Below are positions 25,358 to 35,119 of a stretch of 35,550 bases of DNA, piece by piece (the stretch's first letter is position 1; each line of letters starts with the position of its first letter). Origin of the DNA: Verrucomicrobiaceae bacterium (lineage in GTDB: Bacteria > Verrucomicrobiota > Verrucomicrobiia > Chthoniobacterales > Chthoniobacteraceae); the NCBI GenBank assembly GCA_005791535.1, contig SXWH01000202.1, forward strand, positions 1 through 35,550, given 5' to 3'. Position numbers and translations under genes: made by a program. The notes below the pieces were generated by a model that was not told where the DNA came from, searched no databases, and saw nothing but the letters and a program-made list of their open reading frames with translations.

Positions 25358-26632
25358 ATGAATCCGCGGGCTGCACTCAAAGCACTGCGCGTCGTGCTCA
25401 CGTGTATCGTGATTTCGACGCTCCTTTTCATCAATCTGCGCCTTTACACAAAGGACGGGACGGAGATTTCGCCGGACGCTCCGGTCCACGCGGATGTCGC
25501 TGCGCAATTGAGATTTCTCCGCGGGGCTATCGAGCGCGGGGCGGATGCGGATATGCAGCGGCTTTTTCCCGAAGGACGATTTTTCATGAACTGCCTCTAT
25601 GGCCTCGCAAATGTCGAAGCCGGCTTGCGCGAAGCGGCGGGCTCGCCTGCGCGGAAGGTATTTCAAAATGAGGCGCGGTGGGCTTTGGAGCGTCTCGGTT
25701 CGGCGGAGAACCGGGCGGTTTTCCCGACTGCGCTCCGCCCGCGATACGGAATTTTTTACGCCGGCTGGTCTGCCGCACTGCACGCCGGGACGCTTGCGCT
25801 CCAGCCGGAAGGAGCGCGCGCTTTGAGCGATAAGGAAGCGCTCCGTGCGCGGTGCGATGCGATTGCGTCGGCGTTTACAGAATCGAAGACGCCATACTTG
25901 CAAGCGTATGAGGGCGAGGCGTGGTCGTGCGACAGCGCAGTAGCGATATTCGCGCTCCATGCCTGCGATCATGTTTTGGAGCCGCGATACGCGTCGGTGA
26001 TTGAGCGCTGGGTCTTTGGCGTTCGCGAGCGTCTCGACGCTGGGACCGGATTACTCGGGCACCGTGTCTCGGTGGAGGATGGTGGCTTGATCGAAGGACC
26101 GCGCGCGACGTCGATGTGCATCACGCTACGCTTCCTTGGCGAGTCTGCGCCGGAGCTGGCGGCAGAGCTTTACTCAAAGTTCCGGGAACAAATGATGACG
26201 ACCCGCCTCGGGATTCCCGGAGTGCGCGAGTATCCGAAAGGCGTGAACGGAAGCGGCGATGTGGATTCCGGCCCGCTCGTTTTCGGAATCAGCATGTCGG
26301 CATCAGTCGTGACGAATGGGGCTGCACGAATCATGGGCGACGCCGAGGCCGTCGCGCACCTCGTGCCATCCGCCGAGGCACTGGCGATGCCGGTTCGATG
26401 GGGCGGGGAGAAGCGCTACGCCGCAGGCGTGCTCCCGGTGGCGGATGCATTCATCGCGTGGTCGCAAACCGCGCGTCCATGGTTCGCGAAGACCGCGGTG
26501 CGCTCGTATCCGGGATTTGTTCCGTCGTGGTGGCGCATCCCGCTGCACGGCGTGAGCCTCGTCGTCGCGCTCCTCTTCACATCGGGATTTCTAAAACGAC
26601 GCCCGGTGCAGAAGACGGATGCGCGGCGCTGA
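25358..26632 (+). CDS. Membrane-anchored protein of unknown function, alpha-barrel-like
   Basis: The protein has 424 residues. An N-terminal membrane anchor (about 8-27, VVLTCIVISTLLFINLRLY) and a C-terminal membrane helix (about 391-411) flank a large helical domain. The domain contains YGIFYAGWSAALHAGTLAL, AYEGEAWSCDSAVAIFALHACD, LGHRVSVEDGGLIEGPRATSMCITLRFL and IPGVREYPKGVNGSGDVDSGPLVFGISMSAS. These acidic, Trp/Tyr-rich segments look like an (alpha/alpha)-barrel as in some glycosidases and in linalool dehydratase-like proteins, which is an inference from pattern. Related uncharacterised proteins with a GDxDSGP motif occur in Bacteroidetes (family memory, not checked). ATG 25358 is chosen, since it starts just before the membrane helix. 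It stands alone on the plus strand, 119 bp from the PSD1 gene start. Confidence 0.72.
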   Translation: MNPRAALKALRVVLTCIVISTLLFINLRLYTKDGTEISPDAPVHADVAAQLRFLRGAIERGADADMQRLFPEGRFFMNCLYGLANVEAGLREAAGSPARKVFQNEARWALERLGSAENRAVFPTALRPRYGIFYAGWSAALHAGTLALQPEGARALSDKEALRARCDAIASAFTESKTPYLQAYEGEAWSCDSAVAIFALHACDHVLEPRYASVIERWVFGVRERLDAGTGLLGHRVSVEDGGLIEGPRATSMCITLRFLGESAPELAAELYSKFREQMMTTRLGIPGVREYPKGVNGSGDVDSGPLVFGISMSASVVTNGAARIMGDAEAVAHLVPSAEALAMPVRWGGEKRYAAGVLPVADAFIAWSQTARPWFAKTAVRSYPGFVPSWWRIPLHGVSLVVALLFTSGFLKRRPVQKTDARR

Positions 26633-26719
26633 ATTCCTCCCGATGCACCGCGTTACGCTTCACGGAAAGACGAGCGCGCGGTAGTTACCAATTGGCGAAG
26701 GTTCCGGCGGTTGTAGGAC

Positions 26720-28951
26720 GTGTCCCTGAAATCGCTTATTTCAATTCTCGTCGCGCTGTTCCTGCCGCTCGCTGCTGCGGAAAAGCCATCGCCTGCGGAG
26801 TGGATGCCGCGTGCGGAGGATCGCACGCAGTTGTGGTGGGAGGAAGGCGCGCCGAAGGTTTTCAGCATCCCGTCAAAACCCGCGAACGAGGTGTTGTGTT
26901 TTGCGCGCGGCGATACAGTCCTCCGCTTTGATACGCGCCGTGTCCGCCCCGTGGAAGGTGGTTGGGAATGTGCGGTGATCGAAAATGGCCGCCGTTTCGA
27001 CTGCACCGGCTATGCGGCGACGAACGACGACTTTTTCCAGCCAGTGCGGTTTGTGGAGAGCGGCAGATTCTTCCAGCGCGTGGTGATCGAAGGATTGAAG
27101 TTCGCCGATTCGGAAGGTCGCGAGTGGGGCGGGAAAGCTCGATTGGAAATCTCGGTTTGGCCGGACCGGCTTGCCTTCCGTCTCGAGAGCGAAAGCGATG
27201 CGACGTTGCTTTTGCGATTTGAAACGACCCGGCGCGAGGGAGTGAAATCGGTCGCACTGGAGGCTGTGAATGCGCCCGCGACGGCCGTGGTGGAATCGGA
27301 GCTGACGGTTACGCGCGACGAGACGCTCGGCTGCCACCGGCTCGCACTTCCGGACAAGCCATGGAGCAATGCGGGCGGCACGTTTTATCCGGAGGAGCAC
27401 CTCGATCGTCTCGACCGCTGGCGCGTGATGCTGCGGAATGACGGCGATTCGCCGGCTGTGGCGCGGCTGATGTTCACGCAGGAAAAGCATCTGCCCATCA
27501 CGGGCTTCACGCCGATGCTTTGTGATCCCGATGGCGTGCCGACGGGAATCCCCGTGCAGCTTTCGAAGAACTGGCACACGCGCGTCGAAAAGGGACGAGT
27601 GCCGCACGACGGCCAGTGGTTCCACGGGTTCGCGTGGGTGAGGGTTCCGCCGAAATCGAAGCGCGATTTCGTTTTCCAAATGGTCTATGCCCGCTACGGC
27701 GGCGTCTGCGCGGCATCGCATGCGCAGCTCAGCCTCATCGGCTGGGCTCACAATCAATTCTGGGACCAGGCGGCGGTCGGCAGTTTCGGCGAGAGCATCT
27801 GCTTTGAGCCGGGGCGCGTGCAGAGGCGCAGCTTCATCACCGACGTGCGACCGCTCATGACGCTGCCGCTGAACAAGCCCGACGCAAAACGCTGGAGCTG
27901 GGCGGAGAACTGCGGCGGCGGCGACTTTCTCGTGTGGCAGGATCCGCAGGGCCGGTTCCAGAGCATGAAAGGCACGCGCACGGACTACCGCGCGCACGGC
28001 CCGTGTCTCACGGATGTCGGCTACACCGAGGAAACAATCGGCGGGGAAATCACGGCGCGCATGGATGTCTCTGTTCCCGCTGCAAACGACCACCTGCGCA
28101 CGTTTCTGAGAATGCGCTACGACGTAAAAAAGCCGGTGCGTTGGCAGCGGCTCGCGCTCTTTCAACTCGGCGCAGATTTCTACAACACCGTGCCCGCGCG
28201 GAAAATCGCAGTCGGCAATCGCGATGGCCCACGCGAAGAATGGGAGGCGCCGCGCGCGAAGGACAAATACGACCGCACCTCACTGCCACTCACCGGCGAC
28301 GCCCCGTGGGTCTCCGTGCATGGCGTCGAGCGTGAGGCGATTTCAAAAGGAAACGCCGCCGCCACACGCGGGATCATCATTCGCGGATGGCGTGCCGTGC
28401 TCGGTGGAAAGCCCGCCGCGCCGCATCTCTCCACATTTTGCAACGAGTGGGGCAAAGGCAATCACCGCACCGCCGTGGAACTCGCGACGCCGCCCGGCCT
28501 CGCCGAACTCCAGCCCGGCGACTTCGTGGAGGCCGAGCTGGAGCTCGTCGTTTTCCCCGCCGATGCCGTCGCGTACTACGGCCCCGATGTCGCGTTGAAG
28601 GAAACGCTCGCCCGCGATGCCGACACATGGCGTCCCGTCCACCGGGAAGCCGCGGGAAATCATCTCACACCGACCGCGAAGCTCGGCACCATCGCGAAGC
28701 CCTACCCGCTCGTCATCGCCGTGAACGAAGCGCAACGCGCGCAAGCGACCGTCAGCGGCGGAATCGGACACCTGCCCGTGACATTCACCGGCCTCACCGC
28801 ACCGCGCGGGCACCGCATCCTCGCAAACGGAAAACCGATCGCGAACTGGCAGACCGACTGGAACCCCGCGACTCAACGCTGGCAACTCACGTGCAACATC
28901 CCCACGAGCGCCGATTCCGCGCTGGAAGTCTCGCTTGAGCCGGGGAATTGA
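26720..28951 (+). CDS. Secreted protein of unknown function
   Basis: The protein has 743 residues. It begins with a Sec signal peptide (MSLKSLISILVALFLPLAAAEK), so it is exported. The rest is rich in beta strands, Trp and aromatic residues: QWFHGFAWVRVPPKSKRDFVFQMVYARYGG, LSLIGWAHNQFWDQAAVGSFGES, WSWAENCGGGDFLVWQDPQG and VRWQRLALFQLGADFY. This looks like a sugar-active beta-sandwich protein (for instance a glycoside-hydrolase or lyase-like fold), but I cannot name a family or place catalytic residues. The start is GTG 26720 behind TAGGA; it is the only start that keeps the whole signal peptide. It follows the alpha-barrel-like gene by 87 bp and could share its transcript. The gene ends just before the 42-bp repeat array. 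Confidence 0.78.
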   Translation: MSLKSLISILVALFLPLAAAEKPSPAEWMPRAEDRTQLWWEEGAPKVFSIPSKPANEVLCFARGDTVLRFDTRRVRPVEGGWECAVIENGRRFDCTGYAATNDDFFQPVRFVESGRFFQRVVIEGLKFADSEGREWGGKARLEISVWPDRLAFRLESESDATLLLRFETTRREGVKSVALEAVNAPATAVVESELTVTRDETLGCHRLALPDKPWSNAGGTFYPEEHLDRLDRWRVMLRNDGDSPAVARLMFTQEKHLPITGFTPMLCDPDGVPTGIPVQLSKNWHTRVEKGRVPHDGQWFHGFAWVRVPPKSKRDFVFQMVYARYGGVCAASHAQLSLIGWAHNQFWDQAAVGSFGESICFEPGRVQRRSFITDVRPLMTLPLNKPDAKRWSWAENCGGGDFLVWQDPQGRFQSMKGTRTDYRAHGPCLTDVGYTEETIGGEITARMDVSVPAANDHLRTFLRMRYDVKKPVRWQRLALFQLGADFYNTVPARKIAVGNRDGPREEWEAPRAKDKYDRTSLPLTGDAPWVSVHGVEREAISKGNAAATRGIIIRGWRAVLGGKPAAPHLSTFCNEWGKGNHRTAVELATPPGLAELQPGDFVEAELELVVFPADAVAYYGPDVALKETLARDADTWRPVHREAAGNHLTPTAKLGTIAKPYPLVIAVNEAQRAQATVSGGIGHLPVTFTGLTAPRGHRILANGKPIANWQTDWNPATQRWQLTCNIPTSADSALEVSLEPGN

Positions 28952-29451
28952 AACGTCTCTCAGCCGCGTTCCGTCCATCGCTCCCGCACGACATCCACTG
29001 CGGCCGTACCCATACGAGCCGCCCCGGCACGGCGCCTTTTGCGGGAGTACGCAGAGCAACTCAACCCGCCACGACCTCCATTGCGGACGCCCGCAGTGGC
29101 CTCGACCCGGCTCGACCATCATTGCGGGAACGCGCAACACCCGCCGAGCCGCCACGGGACCCTTTGCGCATACCCGCAAGCCCCGCCGACTCGAATCGAC
29201 CCCGATTGCGTACTCCCGCAACGCCTTCCTACCCGCAAATTCCTCCATTGCGTACGCCCGCAATAGGCTCCTACTCCAGTTGAGACCTCATGCGGAGCCA
29301 CTTACAAAGATTAACATCAACGACACATCCAATGGGCCAAAAGTGTTCCACGCGCGATGTTCCACGGCTCGATTGAGCGGCGAAAATGCCTTCCGGACGG
29401 CCGTCTCCCCCGGGCATTGAAGTTTCCCATTCCACGGGCTAAATCGGGACG
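28952..29451. other. 500-bp intergenic region with repeats
   Basis: No gene is supported here, although several frames are open because the repeat period is a multiple of three. It holds the 42-bp array (28998-29289). Downstream are three copies of a TTCCACG word: TGTTCCACG at 29344-29352 and 29358-29366, and ATTCCACGG at 29429-29437 just upstream of the zinc-ribbon gene at 29452. Confidence 0.65.
28998..29289. repeat. 42-bp tandem array with palindromic TTGCG...CGCAA cores
   Basis: Cores recur every 41-42 bp: degenerate CTGCGGCCGTACCCAT at 28998, then TTGCGGGAGTACGCA (29039), TTGCGGACGCCCGCAG (29081), TTGCGGGAACGCGCAA (29122), TTGCGCATACCCGCAA (29164), TTGCGTACTCCCGCAA (29206) and TTGCGTACGCCCGCAA (29248). 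Each core is a near-palindrome; the core at 29039 is the reverse complement of the one at 29206 over 15 bp. A half-core ACCCGCAA sits midway at 29231. Spacers are C-rich. Read on the minus strand, the array gives a 14-residue repeat of the type VGxxCGxTQxxxxR, but no start or neighbouring protein sequence supports translation. Confidence 0.82.
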
Positions 29452-30042
29452 ATGAATACCATTGCCACCCGCTGCGACGCATGCGGAGCACTCCTCGAAA
29501 TCCCCGCCGATGCCCGATTCGCTACATGCAATTCCTGCGGTAGCCAGCTCGAAATAATCCGGACCGATTCGACGGTTTCCACGAAGACCAATCAATCGCA
29601 ATCAGGCGGGCCCCAAGGAGCCGAATTGGAAAAGTTGCGACTTCAGACCGAGCTTCTGGCCCTTGATGCCGAGTGGAGCAAAGAGCGCGAGAAACTCCTG
29701 GTCCGCAACGCATACGGGGCACCTTACGTGCCGACGACTTCACGCGCTATTCCCGAAGGAATCTGGAAGGCGGTTGTGGGCGCGATCCTCATCGCTTTTA
29801 TTTCTGGAAAGCTCCCGCCGGACCGCATCGAAGCGTACATGAAGAAAACCGGGACGTGGGTGGAACACAGTCGTGAATACAGCCAGACCGAGGTCTTCGC
29901 GATTCTACTCGGATGCGGGCTGATTCTGTGGGGAATGATCGGCGGCTACCTTGGATACGAAAAGGCCGTTGCTTTTGAAAATGCGAGAAGCAGGTATCTA
30001 CAGGCCCGCCAAAAATGCGAAGAGCGACTTCGCAAACTGTAG
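29452..30042 (+). CDS. Zinc-ribbon membrane protein, first gene of an unknown pair
   Basis: The protein has 196 residues. An N-terminal zinc ribbon has CxxC pairs Cys8/Cys11 (RCDACG) and Cys26/Cys29 (TCNSCG). A Ser/Thr/Gln-rich linker (about 37-56) is followed by a short coiled coil (57-84, LEKLRLQTELLALDAEW). Two probable membrane helices follow: about 104-119 (IWKAVVGAILIAFISG) and 148-168 (VFAILLGCGLILWGMIGGYLG). A basic C-terminal coiled coil (172-196) closes the protein. The layout suggests a membrane protein with both ends on the same side and a metal-binding head. I do not recognise the family. It is the first of two adjacent genes in an AT-richer stretch; the partner starts 29 bp downstream, so an operon is likely. 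Confidence 0.78.
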   Translation: MNTIATRCDACGALLEIPADARFATCNSCGSQLEIIRTDSTVSTKTNQSQSGGPQGAELEKLRLQTELLALDAEWSKEREKLLVRNAYGAPYVPTTSRAIPEGIWKAVVGAILIAFISGKLPPDRIEAYMKKTGTWVEHSREYSQTEVFAILLGCGLILWGMIGGYLGYEKAVAFENARSRYLQARQKCEERLRKL

Positions 30043-30071
30043 ATTTTTCGAAAGCCATTCACATCAACTCC

Positions 30072-32120
30072 ATGCGCACCGAAACGATTCTGCATTTTTT
30101 CAAAGCCTGGGTTATCGGCGCAGCGACTTACTTCTTCGCTGCCGTTCTGACGGTGATGGACGGAATGCTGTCCTTCATCATGCAACCGATCATGGCGGCC
30201 GTCGTGAGCGCAATCGCCGTCGTGGCGTGCATGGTAGCGGGCCTCGTGCTGCGCATTCCGTTTTTGCAGAAAGTATGGACGGGCACGAAATGGCTGCCCG
30301 AACTAATCGCCGGAATCGGAATCGCCCTACTCGTCTTCTCCGCGTTCCCCGGACAGATGACGCTGCACACGCGGGTCGTGGACGACGAATTCGAAGATAG
30401 CTGGAAAACTCTCGGAGATACGTGCTTTCCCGGATATTTCGCACTGCTCTTCGCCGTGGCCAACTGGCCGCAGCGGATGCGGAGCAGAGACAATTTTTTG
30501 GTGCAATCCGGTTTGATAGGCTTCGTTTCAATATCTGCTTTTTTTGTCCAAGACGCCGAGGCGGAGCCGCCGATTAAAGACGAATTCCGCACTCGGTGGA
30601 TGACTTGGCAAGAACGGCGTGAGCTACAAAATGCGGAAAACGAAGCGAAGCCCAACGAACCTGCCAATCCCGATCCGGATCAGCCGACTTCACACTTCGA
30701 AGAATTGACCCGCCAACTCGACTCGAATGCGGGGAAATATGCCGACCCGCTGGTTTTCGTCGGGAATTTTGACGACGATCTGCTGAAAGACGAAATCGTC
30801 GAAGTGCGTTACATGCTTCACAAGTATTTGAAGCGGCTTCGTGAGGAGTCGAAAAACGAGACGAAACAATCCAGACTCGCGCTGCATGGCCTCGGATTCA
30901 CGGATGATTTCCAGGAACATTGGCCCGACTGGTGCGCCCAGAGACGAGAAGAACCGAACGTGCCCGAAATTAAAGGCTCTGTGACTCGAAAAGGAAAATG
31001 CGACCTTTTCACATCTCCCAATAAGATTCTCGCCCGCGACGGTCTCGATTCGCTCCATATCTACGACCTCGCTACGCGTAAGTGGACAAAAGCTCCAACG
31101 CCAAAAAATGAAGACGATGTCGGATTGCGAGTCGGAATTTCGGACAATCACTTTTTCGACTCGAGACATTCTTTCTCGTTCAAATCCAATTCCTGGACTG
31201 CCAGCTACGACAGCCCGACAGGGGACGTTTATCTCGACAACCCTGTGGTAGCGGGAAACGAGTGGATGTCGGCCTACCGGAACCCTCCACACATGCACTT
31301 GGAACAGGCAGAAGATGAAAGTCTGCCGAAGCTATCGGAAGCAAAAAAAAGAGAGTTGCTCGAATCGTTTAAAGACCGGCTCGAGTTTCGCGACGCGCAA
31401 GGAAATGGCCGAAAGGTCAACGTCGAGGGGCTGGCGGAATGTTTCGTAATGGAAAGCGGTGCTATCGGACTGGTCATCTCATCCACCGAACGATACCGCT
31501 CGTACGATTATCGGACAGTTCGACGGGAAGGCACTCTGCAGATCGCCACCGATTCGAGAAACCGCGAATTCAAGGACGTGATGAAGGGTGGTTTCAATGG
31601 AACTTGGTTTACATGGTACGCCAGCGACAAGACAGACAAGATGGTTCTCGATCAGCGAATTGACTACGTCGGTAGCATCCCCTTCCGCGCTGCAATTTGG
31701 ACGCCCGACACCAAGACGTGGGAGTTGCTTTGGAACACGCCATCGCCGCAAGTCGAACCACCGCCTGCCGGCGTGCTGAAGGATGTTCTCGCTCAAAAGC
31801 CGAGATGGAATCTACCGCGCGAATTGACGCATCAGCCGATCGGTGCGCTCGTGAATTGCTCGCGCGTGATTTCGAAAAACGACTCCGCTTTTCTCCTCAG
31901 CGAATCTCGCGATTACGTGACGGGAACTTTCGCGATTCATCTTTGGGAATTTAAGCCGGGAAAGGCGGATCCGAAAAAGTTCGCGGTGAATCTTCCGGGT
32001 TTTTCCCCAGCGAAGAAGATCCCCGATTATCTCGACGGCGACCTTCGGTTTGAGCCGTTTTCTAGAGGCTTTGTAATCGCTGACCATCGGTTCGTTTGGA
32101 TGGTGGAATGGAATGAGTAA
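30072..32120 (+). CDS. Large multi-pass membrane protein, second gene of the pair
   Basis: The protein has 682 residues. The first 160 hold about four or five membrane helices: about 12-28, 37-60, 76-93, possibly 119-133 and 145-160. A charged linker (about 165-215, QERRELQNAENEAKPNEPANPDPD) leads to a large soluble domain. It contains segments such as LHIYDLATRKWTKAPTP, AIWTPDTKTWELLWNTP and IHLWEFKPGKADPKKF. These look like strands of a beta-propeller (kelch- or WD-like) but no repeat is regular enough to prove it. I know no family for the whole protein. ATG 30072 gives a natural membrane-protein start; an in-frame ATG at 30015 would overlap the upstream gene by 28 bp. The base composition is more AT-rich than the flanks, so it may have been acquired by transfer. 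It ends 7 bp from the convergent esterase gene. Confidence 0.75.
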   Translation: MRTETILHFFKAWVIGAATYFFAAVLTVMDGMLSFIMQPIMAAVVSAIAVVACMVAGLVLRIPFLQKVWTGTKWLPELIAGIGIALLVFSAFPGQMTLHTRVVDDEFEDSWKTLGDTCFPGYFALLFAVANWPQRMRSRDNFLVQSGLIGFVSISAFFVQDAEAEPPIKDEFRTRWMTWQERRELQNAENEAKPNEPANPDPDQPTSHFEELTRQLDSNAGKYADPLVFVGNFDDDLLKDEIVEVRYMLHKYLKRLREESKNETKQSRLALHGLGFTDDFQEHWPDWCAQRREEPNVPEIKGSVTRKGKCDLFTSPNKILARDGLDSLHIYDLATRKWTKAPTPKNEDDVGLRVGISDNHFFDSRHSFSFKSNSWTASYDSPTGDVYLDNPVVAGNEWMSAYRNPPHMHLEQAEDESLPKLSEAKKRELLESFKDRLEFRDAQGNGRKVNVEGLAECFVMESGAIGLVISSTERYRSYDYRTVRREGTLQIATDSRNREFKDVMKGGFNGTWFTWYASDKTDKMVLDQRIDYVGSIPFRAAIWTPDTKTWELLWNTPSPQVEPPPAGVLKDVLAQKPRWNLPRELTHQPIGALVNCSRVISKNDSAFLLSESRDYVTGTFAIHLWEFKPGKADPKKFAVNLPGFSPAKKIPDYLDGDLRFEPFSRGFVIADHRFVWMVEWNE

Positions 32121-32127
32121 TTTACAT

Positions 32128-35019
32128 TCAATGCCCGCCCGCCGCTGCGCCGAGTTGCGCGGCGAGGTCGCGGAGGGTTTTGGGCCATTGGGTGAATTCC
32201 ACGCTCGCGGCGTTCTCGAGCTTCGGTGCGGTGATTCCGGGAACGAGCGCGCCGGCTGGCTGGGCGTGGAGGAATGGCACTTTGTCCTGTCCGAATGTGG
32301 CGGGGAGGCTGCGGGCGTAGAGTTCCAGTTCGGCGGCGTAGTCGGTCGCGGGGGTGTAGCCGAGGTTTGCGGTGCCGGGTATCCAGACCACGCCGGCGAC
32401 GGCCATGGGCGTGAGCGGGCTGATGCACCAGTTGTGCGCGAGCGTGGGGACGGTGTCGGGCTTTACTTCGCCGCTGCGGCCGGGCTCGGGGAATGCGGGG
32501 AATTGCAGCGGTGCGGCGGACATGTCCGCGCCTTTTTGCGCCATCCCGGCGATTTTCGCGACTTCGGCTTTCACGGCGGTCACGTATTCGGCGGTGGCTT
32601 TTCGGGAAATGTCGGAGCTCGGGTCCTGCAGGAGCAGCGCGTTGAGGCGCGGCTGAAATGCAGCGTGCGTCGTGCCTTTCACGCCGGCGAATGACGTCCA
32701 CGAAAGCGGCGAGGCCATTTCTTTTCCCTGCCCGGACGACATCGTGACGAAGCCTTGCGGGATGCCGGGGCGGTTGAGCGATTTGGCGAATTGATACGCG
32801 GCCATCGAAACGCAGTCGCCCGCGTCGGCGAAGTCTGCGGTCTGCCAGAACGACTGATATTTCCGGTCGCCGCCGATTTCGAATCCGCGCTTTCTCGGCA
32901 CGGGGCTCGTGCTGGCCGAGGTCCTGCGCCGGAACTCGCGGACCAGCGGCATCGGCTCGGGTGCGGTGGCTTTTGGATCGCGTCGATCGTAGGCGGGCTC
33001 GGACGTGAGCTGCGTGCTGCCGGTGAGGAACCACACGTCGCCGACGAGGATGTCTTTCACGCTCCGGCTGTGGCCGTGGCTCGCCTTGACGGTGAGCGTG
33101 ATTGGCTGCGCGGACGCTTTCAACGCGGGGAAGGAAACCGACCATTGCTGACGTTCGTTGGCCACGGCGGTCTGCGTGACACCGCCGAGCGTCACGGTCA
33201 CTTCCACGCCTTTGTTCGCAAAGCCCCACACGGGGATGGGCCGGTCGCGCTGAATAATCGCGCCATCGCGATAATACGCCGCGACGGTGAAGACCGGGAA
33301 ATCCGGGTCGGTGTATTGCGCATACTTCGCTTTCTCCGCGGCGACCTTCGCCGGGTCATCCTCCTCGAAGATGAGCTTACCATCCACCGCGGCAAAGGGC
33401 GTCGCGGGCAGGCCGGCTTTGTTGTAGAGGTTCGCATTCTGCGGCGCGGCGCTGTAGGCGTATTGCACGCCGACGGGCTCTGGCACAGCGTTCGAAGTCA
33501 CTACCACGCTGTCGCCGGCGATGACCGCATCCGCCGCGTGCCACTTCCGGTCTTTGCCACAGAGTCGAAAATGATTCAGCTTTTCGCCGGGCGTGGGCCG
33601 CGCGGGTTCCACGAATTTCTCCGCGTCTTTGAAGTCCTTTTCCAGTCCTTTGCTGCCGACCATCAGACCGCCGAAGAGACTGCCCTTTTCAAACGCGACG
33701 ACCACCTTGTTTCCCTCGACGGTGTACTTTTCAAAAATGGGGCCGGTGTGCGCGATGTCGCGTCCGTAGTCCTTTGCCAGAGCCCATCGCGCGAGCCTCA
33801 TGCCGGGATGCAGCTTGTTCTGGTAGTGGATATTACCCGGCGCCGCGGGATTCAAATCCGTCTGCACGACCATGCCGACATGGGCGCGATTATTCGTGAA
33901 AAACAAATGCTGCGCCTGCCGCACATCCGCCATCCCCGCCTCCGCAGAATCCGCCGCGCCGTAGTTCTGCATCTGCGTGAAATAGAACGGCATCTCCGGC
34001 ATTCCCCACGCCTCGCGCCAGCCGCGAACGAGCGCCTCCATCCGCTCTGCGTAAAGGCGTCCGTCGTTCGCGTTCGACTCGCCCTGACACCACAGCGACC
34101 CGCGAATCGCATACGGCACGACCGGCGAAATCTTGCCGTTGAAAAACTGCGACGGCCCGCGCCACTCACCCGCGATTCCCGGAAGCTCCGGACGCTTCAG
34201 CGGCTTCTCCACAGGAAATCCCAGCGCCGCTGAAGCCTTCTGCCACGCTTCCAAATCGGCGTAGTATTTCTCAAAAGCCGCGCGCCCCTCCGGCGTCGCC
34301 ACGTCGCCGGCGTGAATCAACTCCGCATCCACCGTGAGCTGCGGATGCCCCTCAATCGCCCGCCGCTCCGTGAACGCCTCGATGCGCGTATTGCTGTGCG
34401 AAGTGAGCAAAATGCCCACAGGCACTTTCAGCTCCTTGTGCAGCTCGTGCGCAAACGCGAGCGCCAGCGCCGAGAAATCGCCCGCCTTGCTGCTCGTCTT
34501 CCACCCCGCTTCCGACGTTCCCTTTTTCTGCGGATAAAGCGCCGACACCGTATCCGTCCGCAACTCCCGAATCGGCACATCGCCCTTCGCGAGCTCCTGC
34601 GCCAGCGCCGAGCACATCGACTTCCCCGCAAACCACTCCATGTTCGACTGCCCGCTCGCGTGCCACACCTCGCCCACGAGCAAATTCCTCAGCACGACCC
34701 TGCCGCCCGCGCCGTCGCTGATGCTCATCTCCGCAGGCTCCGCGCTGGCCTTGAGCGGCGCGAGCTTCACCATCCACCGACCATCCGCGCCCGCCGTGGC
34801 CGTTCCTTTTTGCGAAGCGAACTCCACCGTCACCGAAGCCCCCGGCCTGCTCCAGCCCCACACGGGAACCTCCTTCTCGCGTTGCAGGATCGCGTTATCG
34901 GCAAACGGCAGACCCAGCTCGATGGCCGGCGCGGGTTTCGTTTCGGCAAAAGCGAATGCCCCTGCGGAAGCGAGCGCGACTGCGAGAGCGTGGATGATGG
35001 AGCGGCTGGGATTGAGCAT
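32128..35019 (-). CDS. Sialate O-acetylesterase, tandem module with degenerate second half
   Basis: The protein has 963 residues. A signal peptide ([16 protein letters not shown]) marks export. The first module has the SASA/SGNH features: [34 protein letters not shown] with the nucleophile Ser in [18 protein letters not shown], and the His block [21 protein letters not shown] second, similar module starts near residue 590: [33 protein letters not shown]. It runs to [19 protein letters not shown]. Here GQSNM has become GSTQL, so its catalytic Ser is missing and it is probably non-enzymatic. The enzyme would remove acetyl groups from sialic acid or related sugars. ATG 35019 is chosen because it leads directly into the signal peptide; the ATG at 35085 would add 22 residues. 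The heptanucleotide array lies upstream. Confidence 0.9.
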   Translation of the reverse strand: MLNPSRSIIHALAVALASAGAFAFAETKPAPAIELGLPFADNAILQREKEVPVWGWSRPGASVTVEFASQKGTATAGADGRWMVKLAPLKASAEPAEMSISDGAGGRVVLRNLLVGEVWHASGQSNMEWFAGKSMCSALAQELAKGDVPIRELRTDTVSALYPQKKGTSEAGWKTSSKAGDFSALALAFAHELHKELKVPVGILLTSHSNTRIEAFTERRAIEGHPQLTVDAELIHAGDVATPEGRAAFEKYYADLEAWQKASAALGFPVEKPLKRPELPGIAGEWRGPSQFFNGKISPVVPYAIRGSLWCQGESNANDGRLYAERMEALVRGWREAWGMPEMPFYFTQMQNYGAADSAEAGMADVRQAQHLFFTNNRAHVGMVVQTDLNPAAPGNIHYQNKLHPGMRLARWALAKDYGRDIAHTGPIFEKYTVEGNKVVVAFEKGSLFGGLMVGSKGLEKDFKDAEKFVEPARPTPGEKLNHFRLCGKDRKWHAADAVIAGDSVVVTSNAVPEPVGVQYAYSAAPQNANLYNKAGLPATPFAAVDGKLIFEEDDPAKVAAEKAKYAQYTDPDFPVFTVAAYYRDGAIIQRDRPIPVWGFANKGVEVTVTLGGVTQTAVANERQQWSVSFPALKASAQPITLTVKASHGHSRSVKDILVGDVWFLTGSTQLTSEPAYDRRDPKATAPEPMPLVREFRRRTSASTSPVPRKRGFEIGGDRKYQSFWQTADFADAGDCVSMAAYQFAKSLNRPGIPQGFVTMSSGQGKEMASPLSWTSFAGVKGTTHAAFQPRLNALLLQDPSSDISRKATAEYVTAVKAEVAKIAGMAQKGADMSAAPLQFPAFPEPGRSGEVKPDTVPTLAHNWCISPLTPMAVAGVVWIPGTANLGYTPATDYAAELELYARSLPATFGQDKVPFLHAQPAGALVPGITAPKLENAASVEFTQWPKTLRDLAAQLGAAAGGH

Positions 35020-35119
35020 GGAAAGAAAGCGGTCCAAGTGAAGACACGCGAAGCAGCCGCCCAAGGGAAACCAAATTGACGACACTCACCTGTCCGAAAA
35101 TGGGGCAGGCGGTGCTTTC

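Noticed and set aside
28998-29289. CRISPR array
   Set aside because: Cores are degenerate and partly inverted, spacers are only about 26 bp and C-rich, and there are no cas genes in the window.
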